Positions 1 to 5,291 of a stretch of DNA of 5,291 nt are shown here, in pieces. Position numbers and translations under genes: made by a program. The notes under the pieces are model-generated. The model was not told the DNA's origin and did no database searches. It saw only the letters and a program-made list of their open reading frames with translations. Position 1 is the stretch's first letter. Every line of letters begins with the position of its first letter. This DNA is from an uncultured Rhodospirillaceae bacterium (GTDB lineage: Bacteria; Pseudomonadota; Alphaproteobacteria; RF32; CAG-239), in NCBI GenBank assembly GCA_900320035.1, contig ONQU01000064.1:1-5291 (forward strand), written 5' to 3'.

Positions 1-10
1 AATTGATTAA

Positions 11-16
11 AAGGAG
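11..16 (+). promoter_or_regulatory. Shine-Dalgarno of the radical SAM gene
   Basis: AAGGAG lies six bases before the ATG at 23 and is a near-consensus ribosome binding site, which fixes that ATG as the start. Only 22 bases of upstream sequence are visible, so the promoter, or an upstream operon partner, cannot be judged. Confidence 0.85.
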
Positions 17-22
17 TTTTTT

Positions 23-850
23 ATGCCAGTTTGCCCCATTTGCCCGCGACAGTGTCATTTAAACGAAGGCCAAACCGGATTTTGCCGTGCGCGATCCTGC
101 ATAAACGGTGTTATTGTGCCAATCAATTACGGGCAAATTACTTCTATTGCCATGGATCCGATTGAAAAAAAGCCGCTTTATCATTTTTTTTCGGGAAGTC
201 GAATTTTATCGGTTGGTAGTTTCGGCTGCAATTTGCGCTGTCCGTTCTGCCAAAATTATCAAATTTCGATGGCCGGAGCCAATGCCGTTGCACACCAGTA
301 TATTTCGCCGTTTGAGTTAGTCGAATTGGCGCTTAAATTTGCCCGAGAACCTTTGGGTAATTTAGGAGTGGCATTTACTTATAACGAACCGTTTATCAGT
401 TATGAATATGTGCGCGATTGCGCTATTTTATTGCATCAACAAGGCTTAAAAACCGTGTTGGTGACCAATGGGCATATTAATCAAAAGCCGTTGCAGGAAT
501 TGTTGCCGCTAGTTGATGCGATGAATGTTGATTTAAAAGGTTTTACGCAGGATTATTACGATTATGTCGGCGGTAATTTGGCCAATGTTAAGCAAACTAT
601 TGCAACAGCTTACGATAAATGCCATATTGAGGTGACAACGCTGGTGGTACCGACTAAAAATGACAGTACGGCAGAAATGGCAGAAGAAGCGGCATGGTTG
701 GCATCATTATCACCCGAAATTCCGCTGCATATCAGCCGTTATTTCCCACGCTATCAAAGCACGATTGCAATGACTTCCATTGAAAAAATGCAAGAATTGC
801 GCGATGTGGCACAAAAATATTTGCATTATGTTCATCTCGGTAATTGCTAA
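23..850 (+). CDS. Radical SAM protein, AmmeMemoRadiSam / PflA-activase-like (COG1180), short form
   Basis: This is a 275-residue cytoplasmic radical SAM enzyme. The [4Fe-4S]/SAM motif CxxxCxxC is at C69-C73-C76, preceded by a GSFG turn. An N-terminal cysteine cluster (C4, C7, C11, C21, C26) and the DPIEKKPLYHF block (residues 45-55) match the AmmeMemoRadiSam radical SAM family rather than a true pyruvate formate-lyase activase. Further family landmarks are TYNEP (119-123), VTNG (147-150) and MNVDLKGF (167-174). Radical SAM enzymes cleave S-adenosylmethionine to a 5'-deoxyadenosyl radical; the substrate of this branch cannot be read from the sequence. The protein ends at YVHLGNC, just where longer homologues go on into a cysteine-containing zinc-ribbon-like tail, so it is a C-terminally short form. 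No AMMECR1 or Memo partner gene is in the window, but one could lie upstream. The gene is convergent with the lipoprotein gene and ends against a hairpin terminator. Family assignment is firm; exact subfamily is less so. Confidence 0.88.
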   Translation: MPVCPICPRQCHLNEGQTGFCRARSCINGVIVPINYGQITSIAMDPIEKKPLYHFFSGSRILSVGSFGCNLRCPFCQNYQISMAGANAVAHQYISPFELVELALKFAREPLGNLGVAFTYNEPFISYEYVRDCAILLHQQGLKTVLVTNGHINQKPLQELLPLVDAMNVDLKGFTQDYYDYVGGNLANVKQTIATAYDKCHIEVTTLVVPTKNDSTAEMAEEAAWLASLSPEIPLHISRYFPRYQSTIAMTSIEKMQELRDVAQKYLHYVHLGNC

Positions 851-888
851 AAAAAGAAGGTTAATACTTAGATGTATTAACCTTCTTT
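849..888 (-). terminator. Intrinsic terminator between convergent genes, strongest for the minus strand
   Basis: A perfect 15-bp inverted repeat (853-867 with 874-888) encloses a 6-base loop (868-873). Read on the minus strand, the hairpin begins 12 bases after the lipoprotein stop codon and runs into seven Ts (855-849), the classic Rho-independent layout. On the plus strand it begins three bases after the radical SAM stop codon, but only three Ts follow before GCGGGC, so termination in that direction should be weaker. The stem is fairly AT-rich, with most of its G-C pairs in the GAAGG/CCTTC segment. Confidence 0.85.
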
Positions 889-900
889 GCGGGCAAATGT

Positions 901-1524
901 TCACAATTTTTTCAACGCCAGAACTTCATTCGGATATAGCGTATAAACGTTATAAACGATTTTGTCGCCGGCTTTTAAGTCAATGTTGAGTTTGCTTTTT
1001 TTGATGAAAATCAAGTTGCCGGCAGTGGTTTCAATAAACCAAGTATCAATCGGCAAAAACGTAATCGTATAGCGGATTTTCATCGCAAACATGCTCTTGA
1101 CCGTTGCCTCAATCGGATCCGAAGCGACCAGATATTGTCCGGCACCGGTATTGGAGTTTTGTTGCGCATCAGTGCCATTACCTAACTCGTAGCCGTTAAT
1201 AGAGGATATTTCGCTCGGACAATAAGATAAAGTTTGAAAACTTATCCGATCACCCACATGCAAATCAGCATTAAACCGTGTGCGCATCATATAAAAATAG
1301 CGCTGGTTGTTTAATTCCATCACATAGGCCTTGAATGGATAGGGCAGCTCACGGCGCATCACGACGGAATAGAGCTTGGTAATGGTAGCTTGGTAGCTGT
1401 TGTTACCGGTAGTTGCATTGGTATCGCTCCAGAAAGCATCTTCTTTTTCAGATGAATAGTCATCTTTTTCACAGGCAGCCAACAACATTGTCATCGCTAC
1501 CAAAAATAATAATACCTTTTTCAT
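901..1524 (-). CDS. Putative outer-membrane lipoprotein with two tandem copies of one domain
   Basis: I do not recognise this 207-residue protein. It has a type II signal peptide: MKK, a hydrophobic stretch (residues 4-15) and the lipobox L-A-A-C, with the lipidated Cys at 18. The mature protein starts C-E-K-D-D; residue +2 is Glu, not Asp, so inner-membrane retention is not expected. An acidic, Ser/Asn/Thr-rich linker (19-43) leads to two related modules, 44-109 and 138-207, joined by a Gly/Asn/Gln-rich linker (110-137). Both modules have the pattern x-A-T-(I/V), a middle beta-rich part, then D-L-x-x-G-D-x-I and a Pro-x-Glu near the end. Over residues 84-106 versus 179-201 I count 8 of 23 identities without gaps. 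The predicted beta-rich, OB-like fold is inference. The gene is single, with its own promoter and terminator. It has no visible Shine-Dalgarno, unlike its neighbours. The C-x-K-D-D start resembles the Bacteroidetes surface-export signal, so lateral origin is possible. Start and lipoprotein nature are well supported; function is unknown. Confidence 0.85.
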   Translation of the reverse strand: MKKVLLFLVAMTMLLAACEKDDYSSEKEDAFWSDTNATTGNNSYQATITKLYSVVMRRELPYPFKAYVMELNNQRYFYMMRTRFNADLHVGDRISFQTLSYCPSEISSINGYELGNGTDAQQNSNTGAGQYLVASDPIEATVKSMFAMKIRYTITFLPIDTWFIETTAGNLIFIKKSKLNIDLKAGDKIVYNVYTLYPNEVLALKKL

Positions 1525-1565
1525 ATTTGTAAAATTTTTATGTTAATAATTATTTGTCAAAGTTT

Positions 1566-1593
1566 AGTATATGGAATTTTTCAATAAAGTCCA
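1566..1593 (-). promoter_or_regulatory. Sigma70-type promoter of the lipoprotein gene
   Basis: Read on the minus strand, TGGACT (plus coordinates 1588-1593, four of six matches to TTGACA) and TATACT (1566-1571, five of six matches to TATAAT) are separated by 16 bases. Transcription would begin near 1559, giving a leader of about 35 bases. That leader is very AT-rich and has no purine-rich Shine-Dalgarno before the ATG at 1524. Confidence 0.55.
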
Positions 1594-1642
1594 GCAAAAA
1601 ATTGTGTAAAGATGACGAATCTTAAAGCATAATTCAAATCTT

Positions 1643-1648
1643 TATAAT
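1643..1648 (+). promoter_or_regulatory. Probable -10 element for the membrane protein-yej operon
   Basis: A perfect TATAAT lies about 40 bases before the ATG at 1689; an overlapping TATACT (1648-1653) is a second option. No good -35 hexamer sits 16-18 bases upstream: the best, CTTAAA at 1621-1626, matches three of six. The promoter may therefore be weak or activator-dependent. It is the only candidate seen for the 1689-to-right-edge operon. Confidence 0.45.
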
Positions 1649-1676
1649 ATACTGCACCTAAGATAGATTTTATGAT

Positions 1677-1681
1677 AGGAA
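1677..1681 (+). promoter_or_regulatory. Shine-Dalgarno of the membrane protein gene
   Basis: AGGAA lies seven bases before the ATG at 1689 and supports that start, which also places the first hydrophobic helix right at the N terminus. Confidence 0.6.
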
Positions 1682-1688
1682 CAAGATA

Positions 1689-3065
1689 ATGCAAATATTT
1701 GCTTTTTTTCTGGTGTTTTTTAGTTCAGTCAGCTGGCTCATTTATGCTGTGATGTTTGTGCGCTCAAAGCTGGTTGCTGAAGGTTTGTGGGAACAAAGTC
1801 CGGAGATAATGTTGACATCTCTGGCAGTGATATTTTTACCGCTTTTAACGATGTGGATGATTTTTGGTTATATCAACCAATATGTGACGAGCAAACAAAT
1901 GAATCGCAAGCAGGCAGAGCTTTTGACGCAACTACAAAAAAATCAAGATTATACCGATTTGGTGGTGCGGGTTATGCTTGATGCCGAGCACGAAATTAAA
2001 GACGGTTTTGTTATCAATAAATTTGAAGTGCTGATTAACGATATGAATGAGGCTTTGAGCGAAATTATTAAACGTTGTAATATTGCTTCGTCAGCACAAT
2101 TGGAGCAATTGTGGCAACGCGTGGGGCGCGGTGAGCGTTGGACACTCGGTAAGGCGGTGTTAGAGGCAAGCAAAAGTCAGAGCACGTTTAATGCATGGGT
2201 AAGTGAAAGAGTGGGACGCGATAAGGTTTTCAGAGGGGCTTTGCTGGAATTTTGCTCGCGTTATCAAAACTTGTTGCAACTTTTGGAAAAACACGATCGT
2301 GACCGTGTGTTTATTCGGATGATTGAAACCGGTGTTTTAGGAAAAGTTTATTCGATTATTGCGCCGCTTTCGGCCGGTGTAAGTAATTTTACGGCGCGCG
2401 ATGATGAACGTTTACAAGACACATCGAGTGCTGAAGAAAATAATGATTATGCCTCAGTTCTAAAATTAGCCACAATGTCTGAGCCGACGGCACAAAATAC
2501 AATTATGAATGTTGATAGAAGTGATGAAGATGATGAAATATTGGCACCGGAGAAACAAAAGACATCAATTTTCGAACGTTTTAAATTATTCGGTCGCAAG
2601 CGTGGTGTTGAAGAAACATCAATGGCTGAACAAGATCCTTTTTTTAAGGCATTACATAATAGTTTCCAAGGAGAACAGGAACAAAATGAGCCGAGTTTTG
2701 GCGGGGGCTTCGAGCAGGAATCTCCAGAGCCTCATTGGGGACCATCGCCGTCTTTTGCAACGTTGGATAAGCAGGAAAAACCATTGACGGCGGATAGAGA
2801 TTTTATGCAGGGTTTTAGTGACCATATTTCGGCAGCGGTTGATAATGATATACAGCAAATGGCAACAACAGATACACAGCAAGCAATTTCGGCAAATGAT
2901 TTCGCCGCAAGTTTGGCGGCGGTACGCAATGAAGCTTTGCAAACTGCCGAAAGTGCAAAACCAATTGAGGTTGCTATTGAGAAAAAGACATCTGCAGAAC
3001 CAGATGATGAAAATTTAGTGTATCCGTTCGGTGGGTGGACCGATGAAAATAATTACGCTAAGTAG
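1689..3065 (+). CDS. Unrecognised membrane protein with two N-terminal helices and a long disordered tail, first gene of the yej operon
   Basis: I cannot name a family for this 458-residue protein. Two hydrophobic segments, about 2-23 and 41-62, form a hairpin. The loop between them (24-40) has two basic and three acidic residues, and the stretch after the second helix is basic (K69, R73, K74), which favours a cytoplasmic C-terminal part by the positive-inside rule. Residues 66-90 are Gln/Lys-rich and could be a short coiled coil. Residues 90-227 look like a compact helical domain, including a strongly amphipathic run around FRGALLEFCSRYQNLLQLLE (181-200) and the segment MIETGVLGKVYSI (211-223). 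From about 230 to 440 the chain is acidic, Gln/Ser/Ala-rich and probably disordered, broken by a basic patch SIFERFKLFGRKRG (293-306). It closes with an aromatic/Gly motif, VYPFGGW (444-450). The gene ends inside yejA (23-bp overlap), so the two are translated from one message. A role linked to the transporter or the cell envelope is only inference. The reading frame is secure. Confidence 0.85.
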   Translation: MQIFAFFLVFFSSVSWLIYAVMFVRSKLVAEGLWEQSPEIMLTSLAVIFLPLLTMWMIFGYINQYVTSKQMNRKQAELLTQLQKNQDYTDLVVRVMLDAEHEIKDGFVINKFEVLINDMNEALSEIIKRCNIASSAQLEQLWQRVGRGERWTLGKAVLEASKSQSTFNAWVSERVGRDKVFRGALLEFCSRYQNLLQLLEKHDRDRVFIRMIETGVLGKVYSIIAPLSAGVSNFTARDDERLQDTSSAEENNDYASVLKLATMSEPTAQNTIMNVDRSDEDDEILAPEKQKTSIFERFKLFGRKRGVEETSMAEQDPFFKALHNSFQGEQEQNEPSFGGGFEQESPEPHWGPSPSFATLDKQEKPLTADRDFMQGFSDHISAAVDNDIQQMATTDTQQAISANDFAASLAAVRNEALQTAESAKPIEVAIEKKTSAEPDDENLVYPFGGWTDENNYAK

Positions 3066-4845
3066 TGTCCTTCTATGTGTTTTCGGTTGTTGGCTAAATC
3101 TTGCTGAAGCTAAAATCAGCAACCGTATCGCCTTATATGGGCAATCTAAATACAGTAATAATTTTCAAGCATTTAACTATGTAAATCCAAACGCGCCACA
3201 GGGTGGTAAAATGGTGTTGCCCGCTTATGGCACATTCGACAATTTTAATCCATATATCTTCAAAGGTGTTGCGGCAAGTTTCGTACCGGCCTTAACCATG
3301 GAAACGCTCGGTTTTTCACCGGTTGATGATCCGTTTACGGTTTATCCTTTGTTGGCCGAAAAGTTCGATTTACCAACCGATAAATCATATGTCGGCTTTA
3401 TCTTAAATTCAAAGGCACGCTTTGCTGATGGCTCGCCGGTTACCGCTGATGATGTGGTGTTTAGTTTTAATGCTATTATGGAAAAAGGTTCACCGGTGTA
3501 TAAAATGTATTATGCCGATGTTGATAGAGTTGAAAAAATTAATGATCGTGAGGTGCGTTTTTATTTTAAAGAAGGTACGGAAAATAAAGAACTACCGATG
3601 ATTTTAGCACAGTTCCATATTTTTTCGGCCAAAGATTGGGAAAATCGTGAATTTGATAAACCGACGCTGCAAGTTCCACTTGGTAGCGGTCCTTATGTGG
3701 TGGAAGATTTTCAAGTTAACAAATATGTCAGCTTCAAAAAAAATCCTAACTATTGGGGCAAAAATTTGCCAACTCGTCGCGGTTTTTATAACTTTGAGCA
3801 AATTCGCTACGATTACTATCAAGATACCACGGTAACTTTGCAGGCGCTGTTTGCCGGTAATATTGATGTGCGAGAGGAATATATTGCTAAAATTTGGATG
3901 ACGGGATATGATAACGAATTGATTAAATCCGGAAAAATAAAAAAAGAAACGATTGAACATAATAATCCGGCAATTTTGCAGAACTTTGCTTTTAATATTC
4001 GTCGTGCTAAATTTCAAGATCGTCGCGTGCGTAAAGCGATTGATTTAGCGTTTAACTATGAGTGGGCTAATGAAAAATTGTTTTATGGGCAATATAAACG
4101 ATTATATAGTTATTTTACCAACACCGGTATGGAGGCTACCGGCTTGCCGACCGGGCGAGAATTGGAAATTTTGCAAACCTATAAAGACCAATTGCCGGAT
4201 GATGTTTTTACAGAGCCTTATCAGATAACGGTTAATGAAGAAATCAATAATCCGCGCGAAAATTTGAAAAAAGCAGTGTCCTTGCTAAAAGAAGCCGGTT
4301 ATGACTTTGTTGACGGCAAGATGACCAATTTAGCCACTGGCGAACCACTTGAAATTGAAGTGTTAAGTAATTCTGCTAACGGAGCCACCTTTACCAAAGT
4401 AATGCTACCGTTTATTGAAAATCTGCGCAAAATCGGTATCAAAGCGGTGTTTCGTAATTTGGAGGTTAATATTTTCAAAAATCGCTTGGATAATTTTGAC
4501 TTTGATATGGCAATTGTCTCGTATAGAGTGTCGCAACTACCGGGCAATGAGCAACGCGAATATTGGGGGAGTGAAGCCGCCGATATGAATGGTAGTAACA
4601 ATGTTATCGGTATCAAAAATCCCGTGGTTGATGCTTTGATTAAGGGGTTAGTGGCGGCACAACAGAAAGAAGATTATGTGGCTTATGTTAAAGCTTTAGA
4701 TAGAGTTCTGTTGCATGAAAATTATATGATTTTTCAGTGGTATTCGCCGGTGGAGCGGGTGGCTTATTGGGATAAATTTGGGCAGCCGCAAACCGATATT
4801 AAAACCGGTTTTGAACCGTTTACATGGTGGGCAAAGGAACAATAA
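3043..4845 (+). CDS. yejA: YejA-type periplasmic oligopeptide-binding protein of an ABC importer
   Basis: This is the substrate-binding subunit of a YejABEF-type importer (SBP_bac_5 family). I chose the ATG at 3043 (600 residues) over an in-frame GTG at 3031. The ATG gives a clean Sec signal peptide: MK, a hydrophobic core to about residue 20, and Ala-Glu-Ala before a cut after residue 23. The start of the mature chain, IALYGQSKYSNNFQAFNYVN (residues 29-48), then NPNAPQGG, is typical of YejA. Family-wide motifs follow: RFADGSPVTADDVVFSF (126-142), the GSGPYVVEDF to NPNYWG block (214-239) and FNIRRAKF/RRVRKAIDLAFN (317-338). The length is as expected for full-length YejA, with no break. In E. 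coli the Yej system imports microcin C and peptides; in Agrobacterium YejBEF takes up muropeptides with another binding protein. The ligand here is not readable from sequence. The gene overlaps the preceding gene by 23 bp, and yejB follows at once. Confidence 0.92.
   Translation: MKIITLSSVLLCVFGCWLNLAEAKISNRIALYGQSKYSNNFQAFNYVNPNAPQGGKMVLPAYGTFDNFNPYIFKGVAASFVPALTMETLGFSPVDDPFTVYPLLAEKFDLPTDKSYVGFILNSKARFADGSPVTADDVVFSFNAIMEKGSPVYKMYYADVDRVEKINDREVRFYFKEGTENKELPMILAQFHIFSAKDWENREFDKPTLQVPLGSGPYVVEDFQVNKYVSFKKNPNYWGKNLPTRRGFYNFEQIRYDYYQDTTVTLQALFAGNIDVREEYIAKIWMTGYDNELIKSGKIKKETIEHNNPAILQNFAFNIRRAKFQDRRVRKAIDLAFNYEWANEKLFYGQYKRLYSYFTNTGMEATGLPTGRELEILQTYKDQLPDDVFTEPYQITVNEEINNPRENLKKAVSLLKEAGYDFVDGKMTNLATGEPLEIEVLSNSANGATFTKVMLPFIENLRKIGIKAVFRNLEVNIFKNRLDNFDFDMAIVSYRVSQLPGNEQREYWGSEAADMNGSNNVIGIKNPVVDALIKGLVAAQQKEDYVAYVKALDRVLLHENYMIFQWYSPVERVAYWDKFGQPQTDIKTGFEPFTWWAKEQ
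4834..4839 (+). promoter_or_regulatory. Shine-Dalgarno of yejB inside the end of yejA
   Basis: AAGGAA lies within the last codons of yejA, six bases before the yejB ATG at 4846. The yejA stop TAA and the yejB ATG abut with no gap (TAAATG), so ribosomes finishing yejA are well placed to start yejB. Confidence 0.65.
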
Positions 4846-5291
4846 ATGCGCAACTATATTTTGAAAAGACTTTTACTTATTCCGTTTACGCTATGGGGTA
4901 TTATCACAGTTAATTTTGCCATTATCCAATTAGCACCGGGTGGTCCGGTGGACTATGTTTTAGCGGGCTTGCGCGGAATGAATACCGATGCTAAATCGCA
5001 GCTGACATCAAGTGTTGAAGCAAATCAAAGTAATACTCAAAGTACTTCTTCCGGTCAGTCAAAATATGTCGGGGCGCAAGGTGTTCCGGAAGATTTAATT
5101 AAGGCTCTAGAACAACAATTTGGTTTTGATAAACCATGGTATGTGCGTTATGGTAAAATGCTTAAAGATTACATTTGCTTCGACTTCGGTAAAAGTTATT
5201 ACCGCGACAAAACAATTTTGGAGTTGATAAAAGAACGCTTGCCGGTTTCAATATCTCTTGGGCTTTGGTCAACTTTGCTGATTTACCTAAT
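4846..5291 (+). CDS. yejB: YejB-type ABC importer permease, partial (3' end beyond window)
   Basis: This is the first 148 codons of an inner-membrane permease; E. coli YejB is about 364 residues, so roughly 40 per cent is present. The start matches the family closely: YILKRLLLIPFTLWGIITVN (residues 4-23, first transmembrane helix), then IIQLAPGGPVD (26-36). A low-complexity Ser/Gln/Asn/Thr-rich periplasmic stretch (about 46-76) replaces a similarly variable loop in E. coli YejB. The conserved FGFDKPWYVRYGKML (92-106), DYICFDFGKSYYR (108-120) and LIKERLPVSISLGLWSTLL (127-145) follow; the last of these opens the membrane-spanning transport domain (BPD_transp_1). With YejE it should form the channel through which substrate delivered by YejA passes, driven by the YejF ATPase. 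Those two genes are expected downstream but are not visible. No frameshift is seen in the part present. Confidence 0.93.
   Translation, partial: MRNYILKRLLLIPFTLWGIITVNFAIIQLAPGGPVDYVLAGLRGMNTDAKSQLTSSVEANQSNTQSTSSGQSKYVGAQGVPEDLIKALEQQFGFDKPWYVRYGKMLKDYICFDFGKSYYRDKTILELIKERLPVSISLGLWSTLLIYL

Noticed and set aside
1..10. In-frame stops in the first ten bases as the end of an upstream gene
   Set aside because: With so little sequence visible, a TGA or TAA there carries no evidence of a real gene end.
1545..1554. Perfect 10-base palindrome AATAATTATT
   Set aside because: It is made only of A and T in very AT-rich DNA, so chance is the simplest explanation, and no second copy was seen.
1555..1560. 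Perfect TTGACA on the minus strand upstream of the lipoprotein gene
   Set aside because: The hexamer 17 bases further on is AAATTT, a poor -10, and would leave almost no leader. The TGGACT/TATACT pair just upstream is better.
2509..2942. Open frames on both strands inside the tail of the membrane protein gene
   Set aside because: The tail is low in complexity, so alternative frames stay open easily. Their translations are basic and featureless with no start signals.
3031..3042. GTG at 3031 as the start of yejA
   Set aside because: It adds four residues before the signal peptide and has no better ribosome site than the ATG at 3043, which begins directly with a standard signal peptide.
3079..3093. 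Possible lipobox V-F-G-C in the YejA signal peptide
   Set aside because: Phe at the -2 position is unusual for a lipobox, and a good Ala-Glu-Ala signal peptidase I site lies a few residues later, as expected for a soluble periplasmic binding protein.
3604..4017. A 137-codon open frame on the minus strand inside yejA
   Set aside because: It is wholly antisense to well-conserved yejA coding sequence and shows no domain, signal or ribosome site. It is an open-frame shadow of an AT-rich gene.
4299..4616. A 105-codon open frame on the minus strand inside yejA
   Set aside because: It has the same problem: antisense to conserved YejA sequence and no supporting signal.

Overview
This AT-rich window carries five protein-coding genes and no RNA genes, insertion sequences or CRISPR. 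The best-supported content is the start of a yej-type ABC peptide importer operon: yejA complete and yejB cut off by the right edge. The YejA and YejB sequences and gene order are of the proteobacterial type. Together with the AT-rich composition and a Bacteroidetes-flavoured lipoprotein next door, they suggest an AT-rich, possibly host-associated alphaproteobacterium. That assignment is an inference; no rRNA or marker gene is present.

Layout. At the left is a plus-strand radical SAM gene (23-850) of the AmmeMemoRadiSam / COG1180 type, with a good Shine-Dalgarno. It converges on a minus-strand gene (901-1524) for an unrecognised outer-membrane-type lipoprotein built from two diverged copies of one roughly 66-residue domain. 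A perfect 15-bp hairpin lies between the two stop codons, and its U-tract favours the minus strand. Next is a divergent intergenic region (1525-1688) with a credible minus-strand sigma70-type promoter and a plus-strand -10 element. From 1689 to the right edge all genes are on the plus strand and tightly packed: an unrecognised membrane protein (1689-3065), yejA (3043-4845, overlapping the previous gene by 23 bp) and yejB (from 4846, starting on the base after the yejA stop).

How the genes may work together. YejA is the periplasmic binding protein and YejB one of the two permeases. yejE and yejF (second permease and ATPase) would be expected beyond the right edge. In characterised relatives this importer takes up peptides, microcin C (E. 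coli) or peptidoglycan-derived muropeptides (Agrobacterium, with a different binding protein). The overlapping upstream membrane protein has two N-terminal transmembrane helices, a helical domain and a long disordered tail. It is the best candidate here for something undescribed. The lipoprotein is the second candidate, because of its internal duplication and its Bacteroidetes-like export signal in an apparently proteobacterial setting.
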